NCBI GenBank assembly: GCA_025362155.1
Contig: JANYHX010000018.1
Location: 1-24,487, forward strand
Reading direction: 5' to 3'
Length of the DNA stretch: 24,487 nt
DNA from: Gallionella sp.
GTDB taxonomy: Bacteria > Pseudomonadota > Gammaproteobacteria > Burkholderiales > Gallionellaceae
Below, piece after piece: positions 17,596 through 24,487 of this stretch (position 1 is its first letter; every line of letters begins with the position of its first letter). Position numbers and translations under genes: made by a program. Under the pieces are notes generated by a model. That model was not told the DNA's origin. It ran no database searches and was given only the letters and a program-made list of their open reading frames with translations.

Positions 17596-19011
17596 CTAGA
17601 TGCTGTAATACATATCGAACTCGACCGGATGAGTGGTCATGCGCAGACGTGTTACCTCATCCATTTTTAATGCGATATAGGCATCGATAAAGTCATTGGA
17701 AAACACCCCGCCGCGAGTCAGAAACTCACGATCCTTATCCAGGCTGGCCAAAGCTTCATCCAATGAACTGCACACGGTTGGAATCTTGGCATCTTCTTCC
17801 GGCGTCAAGTCATATAAATTTTTATCAGCCGGGTCGCCGGGATGAATCTTGTTTTGGATACCGTCCAAACCCGCCATCATCAAGGCTGTAAAACACAAAT
17901 AAGGATTGGCAGTGGGGTCAGGGAAACGCGTTTCGATACGACGCGCCTTTTCGCTGGGCACATGCGGAATGCGAATCGAGGCAGAACGATTCTTGGCTGA
18001 ATAAGCCAGCTTGGTCGGTGCTTCATAATGCGGTACCAGGCGCTTGTATGAATTGGTACCGGGATTGGTAATCGCGTTCAGTGCTTTGGCATGTTTGATA
18101 ATCCCGCCGATGTAGTAAAGCGCCAGCTCCGACAGGCCGGCATAACCATTCCCGGCAAACAAATTTTTACCGCCCTTCCAGATGGATTGGTGCACGTGCA
18201 TCCCCGAGCCATTGTCACCCACGATAGGTTTAGGCATGAAGGTTGCCGTCTTGCCATATTGATGCGCTACGTTATGCACCACATATTTCAACACCTGGGT
18301 TTGGTCAGCGCGACGCACCAGTGTATTGAACTTGGTGCCGATTTCGCATTGACCGGCCGTCGCCACTTCGTGGTGGTGCACCTCGACTTCGATGCCGATA
18401 TCTTCCAAAGCCAGGCACATCGCGGCTCGGATGTCGTTCAGACTGTCGACTGGCGGAACCGGAAAGTACCCACCTTTGACCCCGGGACGATGACCCGTAT
18501 TGCCGCCATCAAATTTTTCTGCGGAAGACCATGCGGCCTCTTCGGAGTTGATCTTGACGAAGCAACCGGACATATCAACTTGCCAGTTCACTGAATCAAA
18601 AATGAAGAATTCCGGTTCCGGGCCAAAGTAAGCGGTATCGCCGATTCCGGTGGATTTCAAATAAGCCTCGGCACGCTTCGCGATGGAGCGCGGATCACGA
18701 TCATAGCCTTTGCCGTCAGTCGGCTCGATCACATCACAGGTAATTACCAGGGTGTTCTCATCCATGAATGGATCAAGAAATGCGGTGGTTGGATCTGGCA
18801 TTAACAGCATGTCTGAGGCTTGAATGCCTTTCCAGCCAGCGATGGAAGAGCCATCAAACGCATGACCATCTTCAAATTTTTCCATTCCCACATACTTGGC
18901 CGGCACGCCCACATGCTGTTCTTTGCCCCGCGTATCGGTAAAACGGAAATCCACGAATTTAACTTCGCGATCCTTAATCATCTGTAACACATCATGCGCC
19001 GACATCGACAT
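17596..19011 (-). CDS. glnA: Glutamine synthetase type I (GlnA)
   Basis: The 471-aa product starts [17 protein letters not shown]. GlnA makes glutamine from glutamate, ammonia and ATP as a dodecamer in the cytoplasm. Signatures are intact: [12 protein letters not shown] (52-63), the metal/ATP region [11 protein letters not shown] (129-139), [15 protein letters not shown] (211-225), [10 protein letters not shown] (267-276), [10 protein letters not shown] (316-325) and [20 protein letters not shown]. Tyr400 in NLYDLTPEE is the adenylylation site of GS I-beta enzymes, so covalent control by GlnE is expected. The start at 19011 is chosen because GGAG lies 6 nt upstream; an in-frame ATG at 19026 overlaps that sequence. 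Transcription is expected from the sigma-54 promoter at 19090-19106 with NtrC, and a strong terminator follows. Confidence 0.97.
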   Translation of the reverse strand: MSMSAHDVLQMIKDREVKFVDFRFTDTRGKEQHVGVPAKYVGMEKFEDGHAFDGSSIAGWKGIQASDMLLMPDPTTAFLDPFMDENTLVITCDVIEPTDGKGYDRDPRSIAKRAEAYLKSTGIGDTAYFGPEPEFFIFDSVNWQVDMSGCFVKINSEEAAWSSAEKFDGGNTGHRPGVKGGYFPVPPVDSLNDIRAAMCLALEDIGIEVEVHHHEVATAGQCEIGTKFNTLVRRADQTQVLKYVVHNVAHQYGKTATFMPKPIVGDNGSGMHVHQSIWKGGKNLFAGNGYAGLSELALYYIGGIIKHAKALNAITNPGTNSYKRLVPHYEAPTKLAYSAKNRSASIRIPHVPSEKARRIETRFPDPTANPYLCFTALMMAGLDGIQNKIHPGDPADKNLYDLTPEEDAKIPTVCSSLDEALASLDKDREFLTRGGVFSNDFIDAYIALKMDEVTRLRMTTHPVEFDMYYSI

Positions 19012-19089
19012 AACCTTCTCCCCCAAACATCAATTAAATAAAATAAAGCTACCCTTAAAGATTTCCAAATATAACAGCCAGGATTCCGA

Positions 19090-19106
19090 TGCAGAAAGTG
19101 TGCCAC
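19090..19106 (-). promoter_or_regulatory. Sigma-54 promoter of glnA
   Basis: The minus strand reads GTGGCACACTTTCTGCA, with exact GG-N10-GC spacing and TGGCAC intact. The predicted start near 19079 gives a leader of about 68 nt to the ATG at 19011. This is the expected type of promoter for NtrC-controlled glnA. Confidence 0.8.
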
Positions 19107-19155
19107 GCACTGTTTGCATAGCAGACTGCCATTGTGCCATAAGCCTGTGACTCAG

Positions 19156-19172
19156 CACACCAAAAAATTGCA
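19156..19172. promoter_or_regulatory. Candidate NtrC site upstream of glnA
   Basis: The minus strand reads TGCAATTTTTTGGTGTG, 9 of 12 consensus positions of TGCACY-N5-RGTGCA, centred about 85 bp upstream of the predicted start. A second clear site at three-turn spacing is not visible, so enhancer assignment is tentative. Confidence 0.45.
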
Positions 19173-19203
19173 CCTAAAGCGGGCGTGCCAAGAGGTTGCC
19201 GCA

Positions 19204-20412
19204 CTAAGTTTGTGCATGGCTATGATGGATCTGTATATTCCGAAAAATTTGGCCTTCACTAACCAATTCGTTGCAGCGTGCCTGCAATTTATCCGCCCGC
19301 TGAGCAGTTTGCTGGTCAAGCAGATAGATTTCAGCCTCAACCTTGCCATCCAGATAATGAAATACCACGCGACTTTCCAATAAATCCGGCTCTTCCAATT
19401 GCTCCGCCAGATGTGCCAGCAATCCCGGGCGGCTGGGCAAATGCGCATTGGGCTTGGCTTGCATATCATCTTCGGGATCGATATGCACCATGACATCCAT
19501 GACATGATGATTCTTGAGCACCGCGTGGCGCGCTGATTCGGCAATGTAATGGCCTTCTGAAACGCTGATCTTCGGGTCGACCAGGATATGCGCATCAACC
19601 AATGCGTTGTCCGCCATCTTGCGGGTGCGCAGATCGTGCAAGCCGCGCACGCCGGGAATATCCAGCAAGGTTTGCCGGATTGCCTCCACTTCTTCGGCAT
19701 CAAGTCCGGTATCAATGAGCTCAGCCAGTGCTTCCAGAGCCAGTTTGCCACCCATATGAGCGATCATTACACCGACCACTGCGGCGGCCACCAGGTCGAG
19801 AAAAGTATAGCCCAGCAGATTGCCCGCGACGCCAAGGATAACGACGAAGGAGGACGCCGCATCCGAGCGCGCATGCCACGCGTTGGCTACCAGCATTTGC
19901 GAGCGCACCCGTTTGGCCACCGCTAACATGTAGCGGAACATGCCCTCTTTGGCTACCAATGCCAAAATTGCGATGGCAAGGGCAGGCGAACTCACTGCCT
20001 GTAATGCCTCCGGATGTTGCAATCGCATCGCGGCTGTCACAAGTAACCCGCCCCCCAGTAACGCAAGGAACACTCCAAGAATTAGTGTCGCAGCAGTTTC
20101 TATGCGCGCATGGCCATAAGGATGCTCGGCATCGGCTTGCTGATTGCCATGTCGATTGGCATATAACACCAACACATCGGAAAACAGGTCTGAGAGTGAA
20201 TGCAGGCCATCAGCCATCAACGCCTGTGAATGCGCAAAAAATCCGCCCACTACCTGCAACATCGTCAATAACACATTAATGGCGATGCTCACCCAGGTGC
20301 TCTTTTGCGCTGCGGCAAAACGCTCCGGGTGTATCGGTTCAAAAGCCCCGATGGTGGCCTGTGGTTGATGTGAATGGGAATGATTTTTCATGTCGCTTGC
20401 GTTAGTATGCAT
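19204..20412 (-). CDS. Cation diffusion facilitator (CDF) metal efflux transporter
   Basis: The 402-aa inner-membrane protein has a His-rich start (KNHSHSHQPQ), six predicted transmembrane segments (about 37-240) and a C-terminal cytoplasmic domain. Metal-site motifs HSLSD in TM2 (ADGLHSLSDLFSD) and HARSD in TM5 (NAWHARSDAASS) form the paired HxxxD set typical of Zn-type CDF proteins; Fe or Co cannot be excluded. The C-terminal part (about 250-402) is longer than in YiiP and carries HPEAL-to-DAHILVDP plus an extra alpha/beta segment. The start at 20412 has no clear Shine-Dalgarno, and the ATG at 20391 (MKNHSHSH) is an alternative. Divergent from the rhodanese gene; upstream neighbour of glnA by chance, as far as can be seen. 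Confidence 0.9.
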   Translation of the reverse strand: MHTNASDMKNHSHSHQPQATIGAFEPIHPERFAAAQKSTWVSIAINVLLTMLQVVGGFFAHSQALMADGLHSLSDLFSDVLVLYANRHGNQQADAEHPYGHARIETAATLILGVFLALLGGGLLVTAAMRLQHPEALQAVSSPALAIAILALVAKEGMFRYMLAVAKRVRSQMLVANAWHARSDAASSFVVILGVAGNLLGYTFLDLVAAAVVGVMIAHMGGKLALEALAELIDTGLDAEEVEAIRQTLLDIPGVRGLHDLRTRKMADNALVDAHILVDPKISVSEGHYIAESARHAVLKNHHVMDVMVHIDPEDDMQAKPNAHLPSRPGLLAHLAEQLEEPDLLESRVVFHYLDGKVEAEIYLLDQQTAQRADKLQARCNELVSEGQIFRNIQIHHSHAQT

Positions 20413-20476
20413 TTATGTTGCGCAGCATATCACCTGTGCCCACTTCGTTAAACTTGCTGAGAAGCTAGGTATTATC

Positions 20477-20929
20477 ATGGGGAAAATTACTGAGATTCTG
20501 CAAGCTGCGCAACGACGCGCCAAAGAATTGAGTCTGCCCTATGAGGGCGCGCTCTACCCGGGTGAAGCTTATGAAATCCAGCAGTCCGCCCCCGGGGCCA
20601 CATTGGTGGATGTGCGCAGCCAGGCTGAACTGGATTGGGTAGGCGGCGTGCCCGGAGCCAAAGTAATCGAATGGGCGGCCTATCCCGGCATGAAACCCAA
20701 TCCGCATTTCTTGGCTCAACTGGAACAACAGGTGGACCCGGAATCATTGGTCATATTTTTTTGCCGCAGCGGCGTGCGTTCGCACCATGCGGCTGCCGCC
20801 GCTACAAAAGCTGGTTATAACGATTGCTACAATATGCTGGAAGGCTTTGAGGGCGAGAAGGACGACAGTAAACATCGCAATACTATAGGTGGATGGCGGG
20901 CTGCCAGGCTACCGTGGGAACAGCGTTAG
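20477..20929 (+). CDS. Rhodanese-like sulfurtransferase domain protein
   Basis: The 150-aa single-domain rhodanese starts MGKITEILQAAQRRAKEL. The domain has TLVDVRSQAELDWVGGVPGA (about 45-64), and the active-site loop is FFCRSGVRSHHAA, with Cys as the persulfide-carrying residue. The end GFEGEKDDSKHRNTIGGWRAARLPW is usual for the cytoplasmic single-domain type. It probably transfers or relays sulfur to an unknown acceptor. Starts further upstream in the same frame run into the CDF gene; the ATG at 20477 preceded by AGGT is best. It is divergent from the CDF gene across about 64 bp and convergent with xthA. Confidence 0.88.
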   Translation: MGKITEILQAAQRRAKELSLPYEGALYPGEAYEIQQSAPGATLVDVRSQAELDWVGGVPGAKVIEWAAYPGMKPNPHFLAQLEQQVDPESLVIFFCRSGVRSHHAAAAATKAGYNDCYNMLEGFEGEKDDSKHRNTIGGWRAARLPWEQR

Positions 20930-20958
20930 CAGTCTTTTCGATATAACTGGCGGCTAAT

Positions 20959-20990
20959 CCCGATAATCAATACTCCCTATAATCAATACT
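20959..20990. repeat. 16-bp tandem duplication at the xthA 3' end
   Basis: Two adjacent copies on the minus strand of AGTATTGATTAT-A/C-GGG differ at one base (15 of 16 identical). The second copy shifts frame and creates the present TGA at 20967-20969. With one copy the protein would end S-I-D-Y-R-D; with two it ends S-I-D-Y-R-E-Y. Confidence 0.75.
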
Positions 20991-21737
20991 GAGGGGCGCA
21001 TGGTCTGAAAAACGTTGCGTTTTATAAATGCTGGCCGCTTCAGCGCGTGCTGCGATACCCGGCGTAGCGATCTGGTAATCAATACGCCATCCGACATTTT
21101 TGGCCCACGCCTGGCCGCGATTCGACCACCAGGTATAGGCTTCCAGCTCGGGGTGAACGAGGCGAAAAACATCGGCAAAGCCAACTTCATCGAATAACGC
21201 TGTCAGCCAGGCTCGTTCCTCGGGCAAAAATCCGGAATTCTTTTTATTGCCGCGCCAATTTTTCAGATCAATTTCCTTGTGGGCGATATTCCAGTCACCG
21301 CATATCACCACCTGGCGTCCGCTAGCATAGAGTTCACGCAGATGGGGTAGAAAGGCGGCCATGAATTTGAACTTGACTGCCTGGCGTTCTTCCCCGCTGG
21401 AACCGGAAGGCAGATAAACCGATACCACACTGAAGCCAGCAAAATCCGCACATAGATAACGCCCTTCGACATCAAACTCGGCAATGCCCAAGCCCATTAT
21501 TACCTGTTGCGGCTGTTGCCGGCAGTAGAGGCCCACGCCGCTATAGCCCTTTTTATCCGCATAATGAAAATAGCCCCGATACCCTGCCGGCGCAAGCATT
21601 TGCGCGGTCATGTCGGCTGCTTGTGCCTTAAGCTCCTGCAGGCAAATGATGTCGGCATTTTGTTGTGCAAGCCATTCATAAAAGCCTTTGCTGGCAGCAG
21701 AACGAATACCGTTAAGGTTTACCGAAATAATGCGCAT
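20967..21737 (-). CDS. xthA: Exodeoxyribonuclease III (XthA family)
   Basis: The 256-aa enzyme is of the exonuclease III/AP-endonuclease family that processes abasic sites and 3' blocked ends in base-excision repair. Catalytic landmarks are intact: N-L-N-G-I-R near the start, metal-binding Glu35 in ICLQELKA, GDWNIAHKEIDLKN in the middle, WRIDYQIA and SDHAPLSIDY at the end. Length is normal for the family. The final residues have been altered by a 16-bp tandem duplication that moves the stop by a few bases, outside the active site. It is divergent from pyrE with a 67-bp gap that holds a palindromic ATTATAAT. Confidence 0.94.
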   Translation of the reverse strand: MRIISVNLNGIRSAASKGFYEWLAQQNADIICLQELKAQAADMTAQMLAPAGYRGYFHYADKKGYSGVGLYCRQQPQQVIMGLGIAEFDVEGRYLCADFAGFSVVSVYLPSGSSGEERQAVKFKFMAAFLPHLRELYASGRQVVICGDWNIAHKEIDLKNWRGNKKNSGFLPEERAWLTALFDEVGFADVFRLVHPELEAYTWWSNRGQAWAKNVGWRIDYQIATPGIAARAEAASIYKTQRFSDHAPLSIDYREY

Positions 21738-21766
21738 GAAAAAATTATGGGAGTCACGAGCCTGCC

Positions 21767-21774
21767 ATTATAAT
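21767..21774. promoter_or_regulatory. Shared palindromic -10 (ATTATAAT) between xthA and pyrE
   Basis: ATTATAAT is its own reverse complement, so it offers a consensus TATAAT on both strands: 21769-21774 rightward to pyrE and 21772-21767 leftward to xthA. The -35 matches are poor (TTATGG, spacer 18, for pyrE). Promoter assignment rests on the -10 and position alone. Confidence 0.45.
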
Positions 21775-21804
21775 AAGAGTCATCCTCGCCACCTATAGAA
21801 ATGT

Positions 21805-22467
21805 ATGTCCAATTTCAGACAAGATTTCATCCGCTTTGCCGTACAACAAAACGTGTTGTGCTTCGGCGAGTTTCAAACCAAGGCTGGGCGTTTGTCGCCG
21901 TATTTTTTTAATGCCGGCTTGTTTAATGACGGCGCGTCCTTAAGAAATCTGTCGCAGTTTTATGCTCAAGCAATCCTTGCTTCCGAACTAACCTTCGACA
22001 TGCTGTTCGGCCCGGCCTACAAAGGGATTCCGCTGGTTGCCGGAACCGCCATGGCATTGGCCGAGCAAGGCAGAAATGTGTCGTATTGCTACAACCGCAA
22101 AGAAGCCAAAGATCATGGCGAAGGCGGCGCCACCGTAGGAGCAAAGTTGCAGGGCCGCGTGCTGATTATTGATGACGTGATCTCTGCCGGTACTTCAGTG
22201 AGTGAATCCATTGAATTGATTTGTGCAGCCGGCGCGCAGCCCTGCGGAGTCGTGATCGCACTGGATCGCATGGAACGGGGACAAACCGAAGGGGGCCCCA
22301 GTGAACTTTCTGCGGTGCAGGAAGTACAACGCAACTATGATATTCCGGTAATATCTATAGCCACGCTGGATGATTTGCTGGGCTATTTACGGGACGAGGG
22401 GGGGAAAGTCCACAGTCTCGGCGCCGTTCAATCCTATCGAGACCGTTATGGAGTAAAAAATGGGTAA
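21805..22467 (+). CDS. pyrE: Orotate phosphoribosyltransferase
   Basis: The 220-aa cytoplasmic enzyme makes orotidine monophosphate from orotate and PRPP in pyrimidine synthesis. The PRPP-binding motif VLIIDDVISAGTSVSES (about 119-135) is intact. The mobile-loop region YNRKEAKDHGEGG (about 96-108) and the N-terminal SPYFFNAG also match the family. Length is usual. It starts at the ATG at 21805 (MSNFRQDF); an overlapping ATG at 21801 is out of frame. The last 8 nt overlap the next gene, so the DUF4124 gene is translationally coupled. Divergent from xthA. Confidence 0.96.
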   Translation: MSNFRQDFIRFAVQQNVLCFGEFQTKAGRLSPYFFNAGLFNDGASLRNLSQFYAQAILASELTFDMLFGPAYKGIPLVAGTAMALAEQGRNVSYCYNRKEAKDHGEGGATVGAKLQGRVLIIDDVISAGTSVSESIELICAAGAQPCGVVIALDRMERGQTEGGPSELSAVQEVQRNYDIPVISIATLDDLLGYLRDEGGKVHSLGAVQSYRDRYGVKNG

Positions 22468-23074
22468 TAAATTAAAATTGTGCGTTGCACTTATCACTGG
22501 CATAACCTTTAGCTTGCCTGTTGCGGCCAAGCTATACAAATGGGTAGATGACAAAGGCACGACCCATTATGGCGAAACAATTCCTCCAGAATATGCCGAT
22601 AAAGATCGCGTGGAGTTGAACCAGGCAGGACACGTAATAAAAAATGAAGAGGTGGTTACTCCCGAACGGCGCCGCGCCAAGGAACTGGAGGATGCCAAAA
22701 AACGCGACGACGACAACGTGGTACTTGAACAAAGACGCCATGACAGAACCCTGCTTAATACTTATAGTAACGTGAAGGAAATTGATCAGGCGCGTCTTCG
22801 TAGCGTGCAACAGATTGATGCCAGTATCAATGTTCTCAACTCCTATATCAAGACTGCGAACGACAATTTGTTGGGCTTGCAAAAGGAAGCAGACGGCTAC
22901 ACCAATGCAAACAGAAAAATCCCCGCTTCCCTGGAAGAAGATTTGCAGGAGGCTGAGGCACGCTTGGCCAAGTTGCAACATGATGCAGAAAAACCCAACG
23001 CAGAAAAGGCCGCACTGGAAGCGCGCTTTGCGGCCGACAAGGCGCGCTACATGGATCTGACCGGAAAAAAATAA
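22460..23074 (+). CDS. Second DUF4124-domain secreted coiled-coil protein
   Basis: The 204-aa product has a signal peptide (about 1-23, MGNKLKLCVALITG to PVAA), then the DUF4124 segment KLYKWVDDKGTTHYGETIPPEY (about 24-45), and long charged helices to the end (REKDD-type coiled coil, LQEAEARLAKLQHDAEKPN). Predicted periplasmic, function unknown. The ATG overlaps the pyrE stop by 8 nt, with GGAG inside pyrE as the ribosome site. It shares the domain order (signal, DUF4124, coiled coil) with the protein encoded between glnA and ntrB (16953-17447), although the sequences differ beyond the DUF4124 core. Confidence 0.88.
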   Translation: MGNKLKLCVALITGITFSLPVAAKLYKWVDDKGTTHYGETIPPEYADKDRVELNQAGHVIKNEEVVTPERRRAKELEDAKKRDDDNVVLEQRRHDRTLLNTYSNVKEIDQARLRSVQQIDASINVLNSYIKTANDNLLGLQKEADGYTNANRKIPASLEEDLQEAEARLAKLQHDAEKPNAEKAALEARFAADKARYMDLTGKK

Positions 23075-23103
23075 TTGCCCACGAAGTGGTTTCTCAAAAG
23101 ATT

Positions 23104-23117
23104 ATTATGAACATAAT
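23104..23117. promoter_or_regulatory. 14-bp palindrome upstream of mdh
   Basis: ATTATGAACATAAT has perfect 6-bp arms around AA, 24 nt before the mdh start. It could be an operator or part of a -10 region (CATAAT). No regulator is nearby and the sequence is AT-rich, so chance is possible. Confidence 0.3.
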
Positions 23118-23140
23118 TGTTGGCCAGTAGGAGGCGCCCT

Positions 23141-24151
23141 ATGAAAGCACCTGTACGCATTACCATTACCGGTGCTGCCGGGCAAATCGGCTATGCAGTC
23201 CTGTTCCGTATTGCCAATGGCGACATGCTGGGTCCCGAGCAACCTGTCATTCTGCAATTGCTGGATTTGCCGCAGGCGCAGCAAATGTTGCGCGGCGTCA
23301 GGATGGAACTGGAAGATTGTGCCTTTTCCCTGTTGCAACAAGTCACCATTACGGATGATCCGAAAATTGCTTTCCAGGATACCGAGATTGCCATACTGAT
23401 AGGCGCGCGTCCGCGCAGCAAAGGGATGGAACGCAAAGACCTGATCGAAGCCAATGGCGCAATTTTCTCCGAACAAGGCAAGTTGCTAAACCAATATGCG
23501 GCGCGCCACGTAAAGGTTTTGGTAGTGGGTAATCCCGCCAACACCAACGCGCTGATCGCGATGAAGAACGCTCCTGATTTGGAGCCACGCAATTTTAGCG
23601 CGATGATGCGACTCGACCATAATCGCGCTATTGCCCAAATTGCGCTCAAGCTGTTTCAGCCTATCCGGGATATCAAAAAGATGGTCATCTGGGGAAATCA
23701 TTCCGGTACCCAATACCCCGATCTCGACCACGCTGAAATTCGCGGTCGACTGGTACGCGATATCCTGACATATCAACGGGAAAATGAGACCAGCGTGGGC
23801 CAAGAGTGGATTGAGCGCGAATTTATCCCTACGGTACAAAATCGAGGGGCGGCGGTCATCGAGGCACGCGGGCTATCCAGCGCCGCAAGTGCGGCAAACG
23901 CAGCCGTTGCCCATATGCACGACTGGATGCTCAGCTCACATCACAATGACTGGGTAACGATGAGCGTGCCATCTGATGGCAGTTATGGCATTCCCGAGGG
24001 CGTAATTTATGGCTTCCCGGTTACCTGCAAACAGGGTCTTTATCAGATCGTGCAGGGACTGGGTATCAGCGCATTAGGACGCAAGCATATGGAAGAGAGC
24101 TATCGCGAACTGATTGAAGAACGTGAACACGTTAAACATTTGTTGCGATAA
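23141..24151 (+). CDS. mdh: NAD-dependent malate dehydrogenase
   Basis: The 336-aa enzyme of the LDH/MDH superfamily interconverts malate and oxaloacetate. The Rossmann fingerprint [15 protein letters not shown] is at 11-25, and Asp42 in LLDLP fits NAD specificity. Substrate arginines are Arg92 ([13 protein letters not shown]), Arg98 and Arg162 (RLDHNRA), and catalytic His187 is in [11 protein letters not shown]. It belongs to the longer group that includes cytosolic MDH. It differs in spots ([20 protein letters not shown] rather than the more common sequence, and M-M-R-L before DHNRA), with all key residues kept. AGGAGG 7 nt before the ATG at 23141 fixes the start; an in-frame upstream ATG at 23117 is rejected. 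Likely independent of the DUF4124 gene (66-bp gap). Confidence 0.93.
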   Translation: MKAPVRITITGAAGQIGYAVLFRIANGDMLGPEQPVILQLLDLPQAQQMLRGVRMELEDCAFSLLQQVTITDDPKIAFQDTEIAILIGARPRSKGMERKDLIEANGAIFSEQGKLLNQYAARHVKVLVVGNPANTNALIAMKNAPDLEPRNFSAMMRLDHNRAIAQIALKLFQPIRDIKKMVIWGNHSGTQYPDLDHAEIRGRLVRDILTYQRENETSVGQEWIEREFIPTVQNRGAAVIEARGLSSAASAANAAVAHMHDWMLSSHHNDWVTMSVPSDGSYGIPEGVIYGFPVTCKQGLYQIVQGLGISALGRKHMEESYRELIEEREHVKHLLR

Positions 24152-24158
24152 CTTTTCG

Positions 24159-24487
24159 ATGAACGAAAAACTTTTACATTTGCTGAGTGGCCAGGAAGAA
24201 CTCTATCCATTGAACCTGGAAGAGAAGTATCTGCGTATATTGACGCGTATCGTTGAGCTGTGGGACAGCAAGGAAATTGATGATTATTTTAACGACCTGA
24301 CCATCGATAATCGTGGTGGCACCCGGCAGGGATTTCCTCCGGAGGTAGCATCCGAAATTTTTGCATTAAGCATGGCTCACGCCAAAATACGTCTCCAGCA
24401 ACAGCAAGCCGCCGCAGGGGCGACCCTTTGGGGTGATGTTGAAGCATCCAAAAAAGCCGCTATCGAACAACAAGGCTATGCTTTTTC
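24159..24487 (+). CDS. Unrecognised protein downstream of mdh (3' end outside window)
   Basis: The ATG is 7 nt after the mdh stop. About 109 codons are in the window, beginning MNEKLLHLLSGQEELYPLNL. The visible part is mainly alpha-helical and charged: YLRILTRIVELWDSKEIDDY, a conserved-looking loop RGGTRQGFPPEVASEIF, then a Gln-rich helix (KIRLQQQQAAAG) and GATLWGDVEASKKAA. No signal or membrane segment is present so far. The close spacing suggests co-transcription with mdh. Family not recognised. Confidence 0.7.
   Translation, partial: MNEKLLHLLSGQEELYPLNLEEKYLRILTRIVELWDSKEIDDYFNDLTIDNRGGTRQGFPPEVASEIFALSMAHAKIRLQQQQAAAGATLWGDVEASKKAAIEQQGYAF

Overview
The window reads as chromosome from a betaproteobacterium. 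The glnA–DUF4124–ntrB–ntrC order, a UbiK–ComM pair, B12-dependent MetH, Mpl and a BBP2-type porin fit the Nitrosomonadales/Gallionellaceae best. That placement comes from recalled gene content and protein style, not from a search. Most of the window is housekeeping sequence, with a few accessory patches.

Left part (1–5918): a leftward outer-membrane porin gene, cut by the window edge, has a well-formed sigma-54 promoter. Two NtrC-type enhancer sites lie about three helical turns apart upstream of it. Rightward follow ubiK and comM/yifB, then a decayed stretch of about 500 bp. Next is a compact trio: an alpha/beta hydrolase with a Cys nucleophile, an acyl carrier protein and a FabF-like ketosynthase. 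A 59-codon ORF of uncertain status follows.

Middle (5927–13403): metH carries an in-frame palindromic insertion between its B12 and activation domains. It is followed by an A+T-richer three-gene cassette (TIGR04255-type protein, small membrane-anchored protein, unknown 193-aa protein) that looks horizontally acquired. Then come an FKBP lipoprotein and mpl.

Right part (13409–24487): a RelE/Phd-type toxin–antitoxin pair is unusually split by 182 bp that holds a near-consensus promoter for the toxin. Leftward nitrogen-control genes follow: glnA (sigma-54 promoter, own terminator), a DUF4124 gene, ntrB and ntrC. A roughly 200-bp element with 30-bp terminal inverted repeats sits between ntrB and ntrC, and its outer edge forms the ntrC ribosome-binding site and start codon. 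Further right are a CDF metal-efflux gene, a rhodanese, xthA, pyrE, a second DUF4124 gene, malate dehydrogenase and the start of an unrecognised gene.

The main functional thread is nitrogen control. NtrB/NtrC, glnA and probably the porin form one predicted regulon, visible as shared GG-N10-GC promoters and NtrC-type sites. The strongest candidates for undescribed biology are the TIGR04255 cassette (9906–11515), the Cys-hydrolase/ACP/KS trio (3237–5598), and the inverted-repeat element that may gate ntrC translation (15629–15828).
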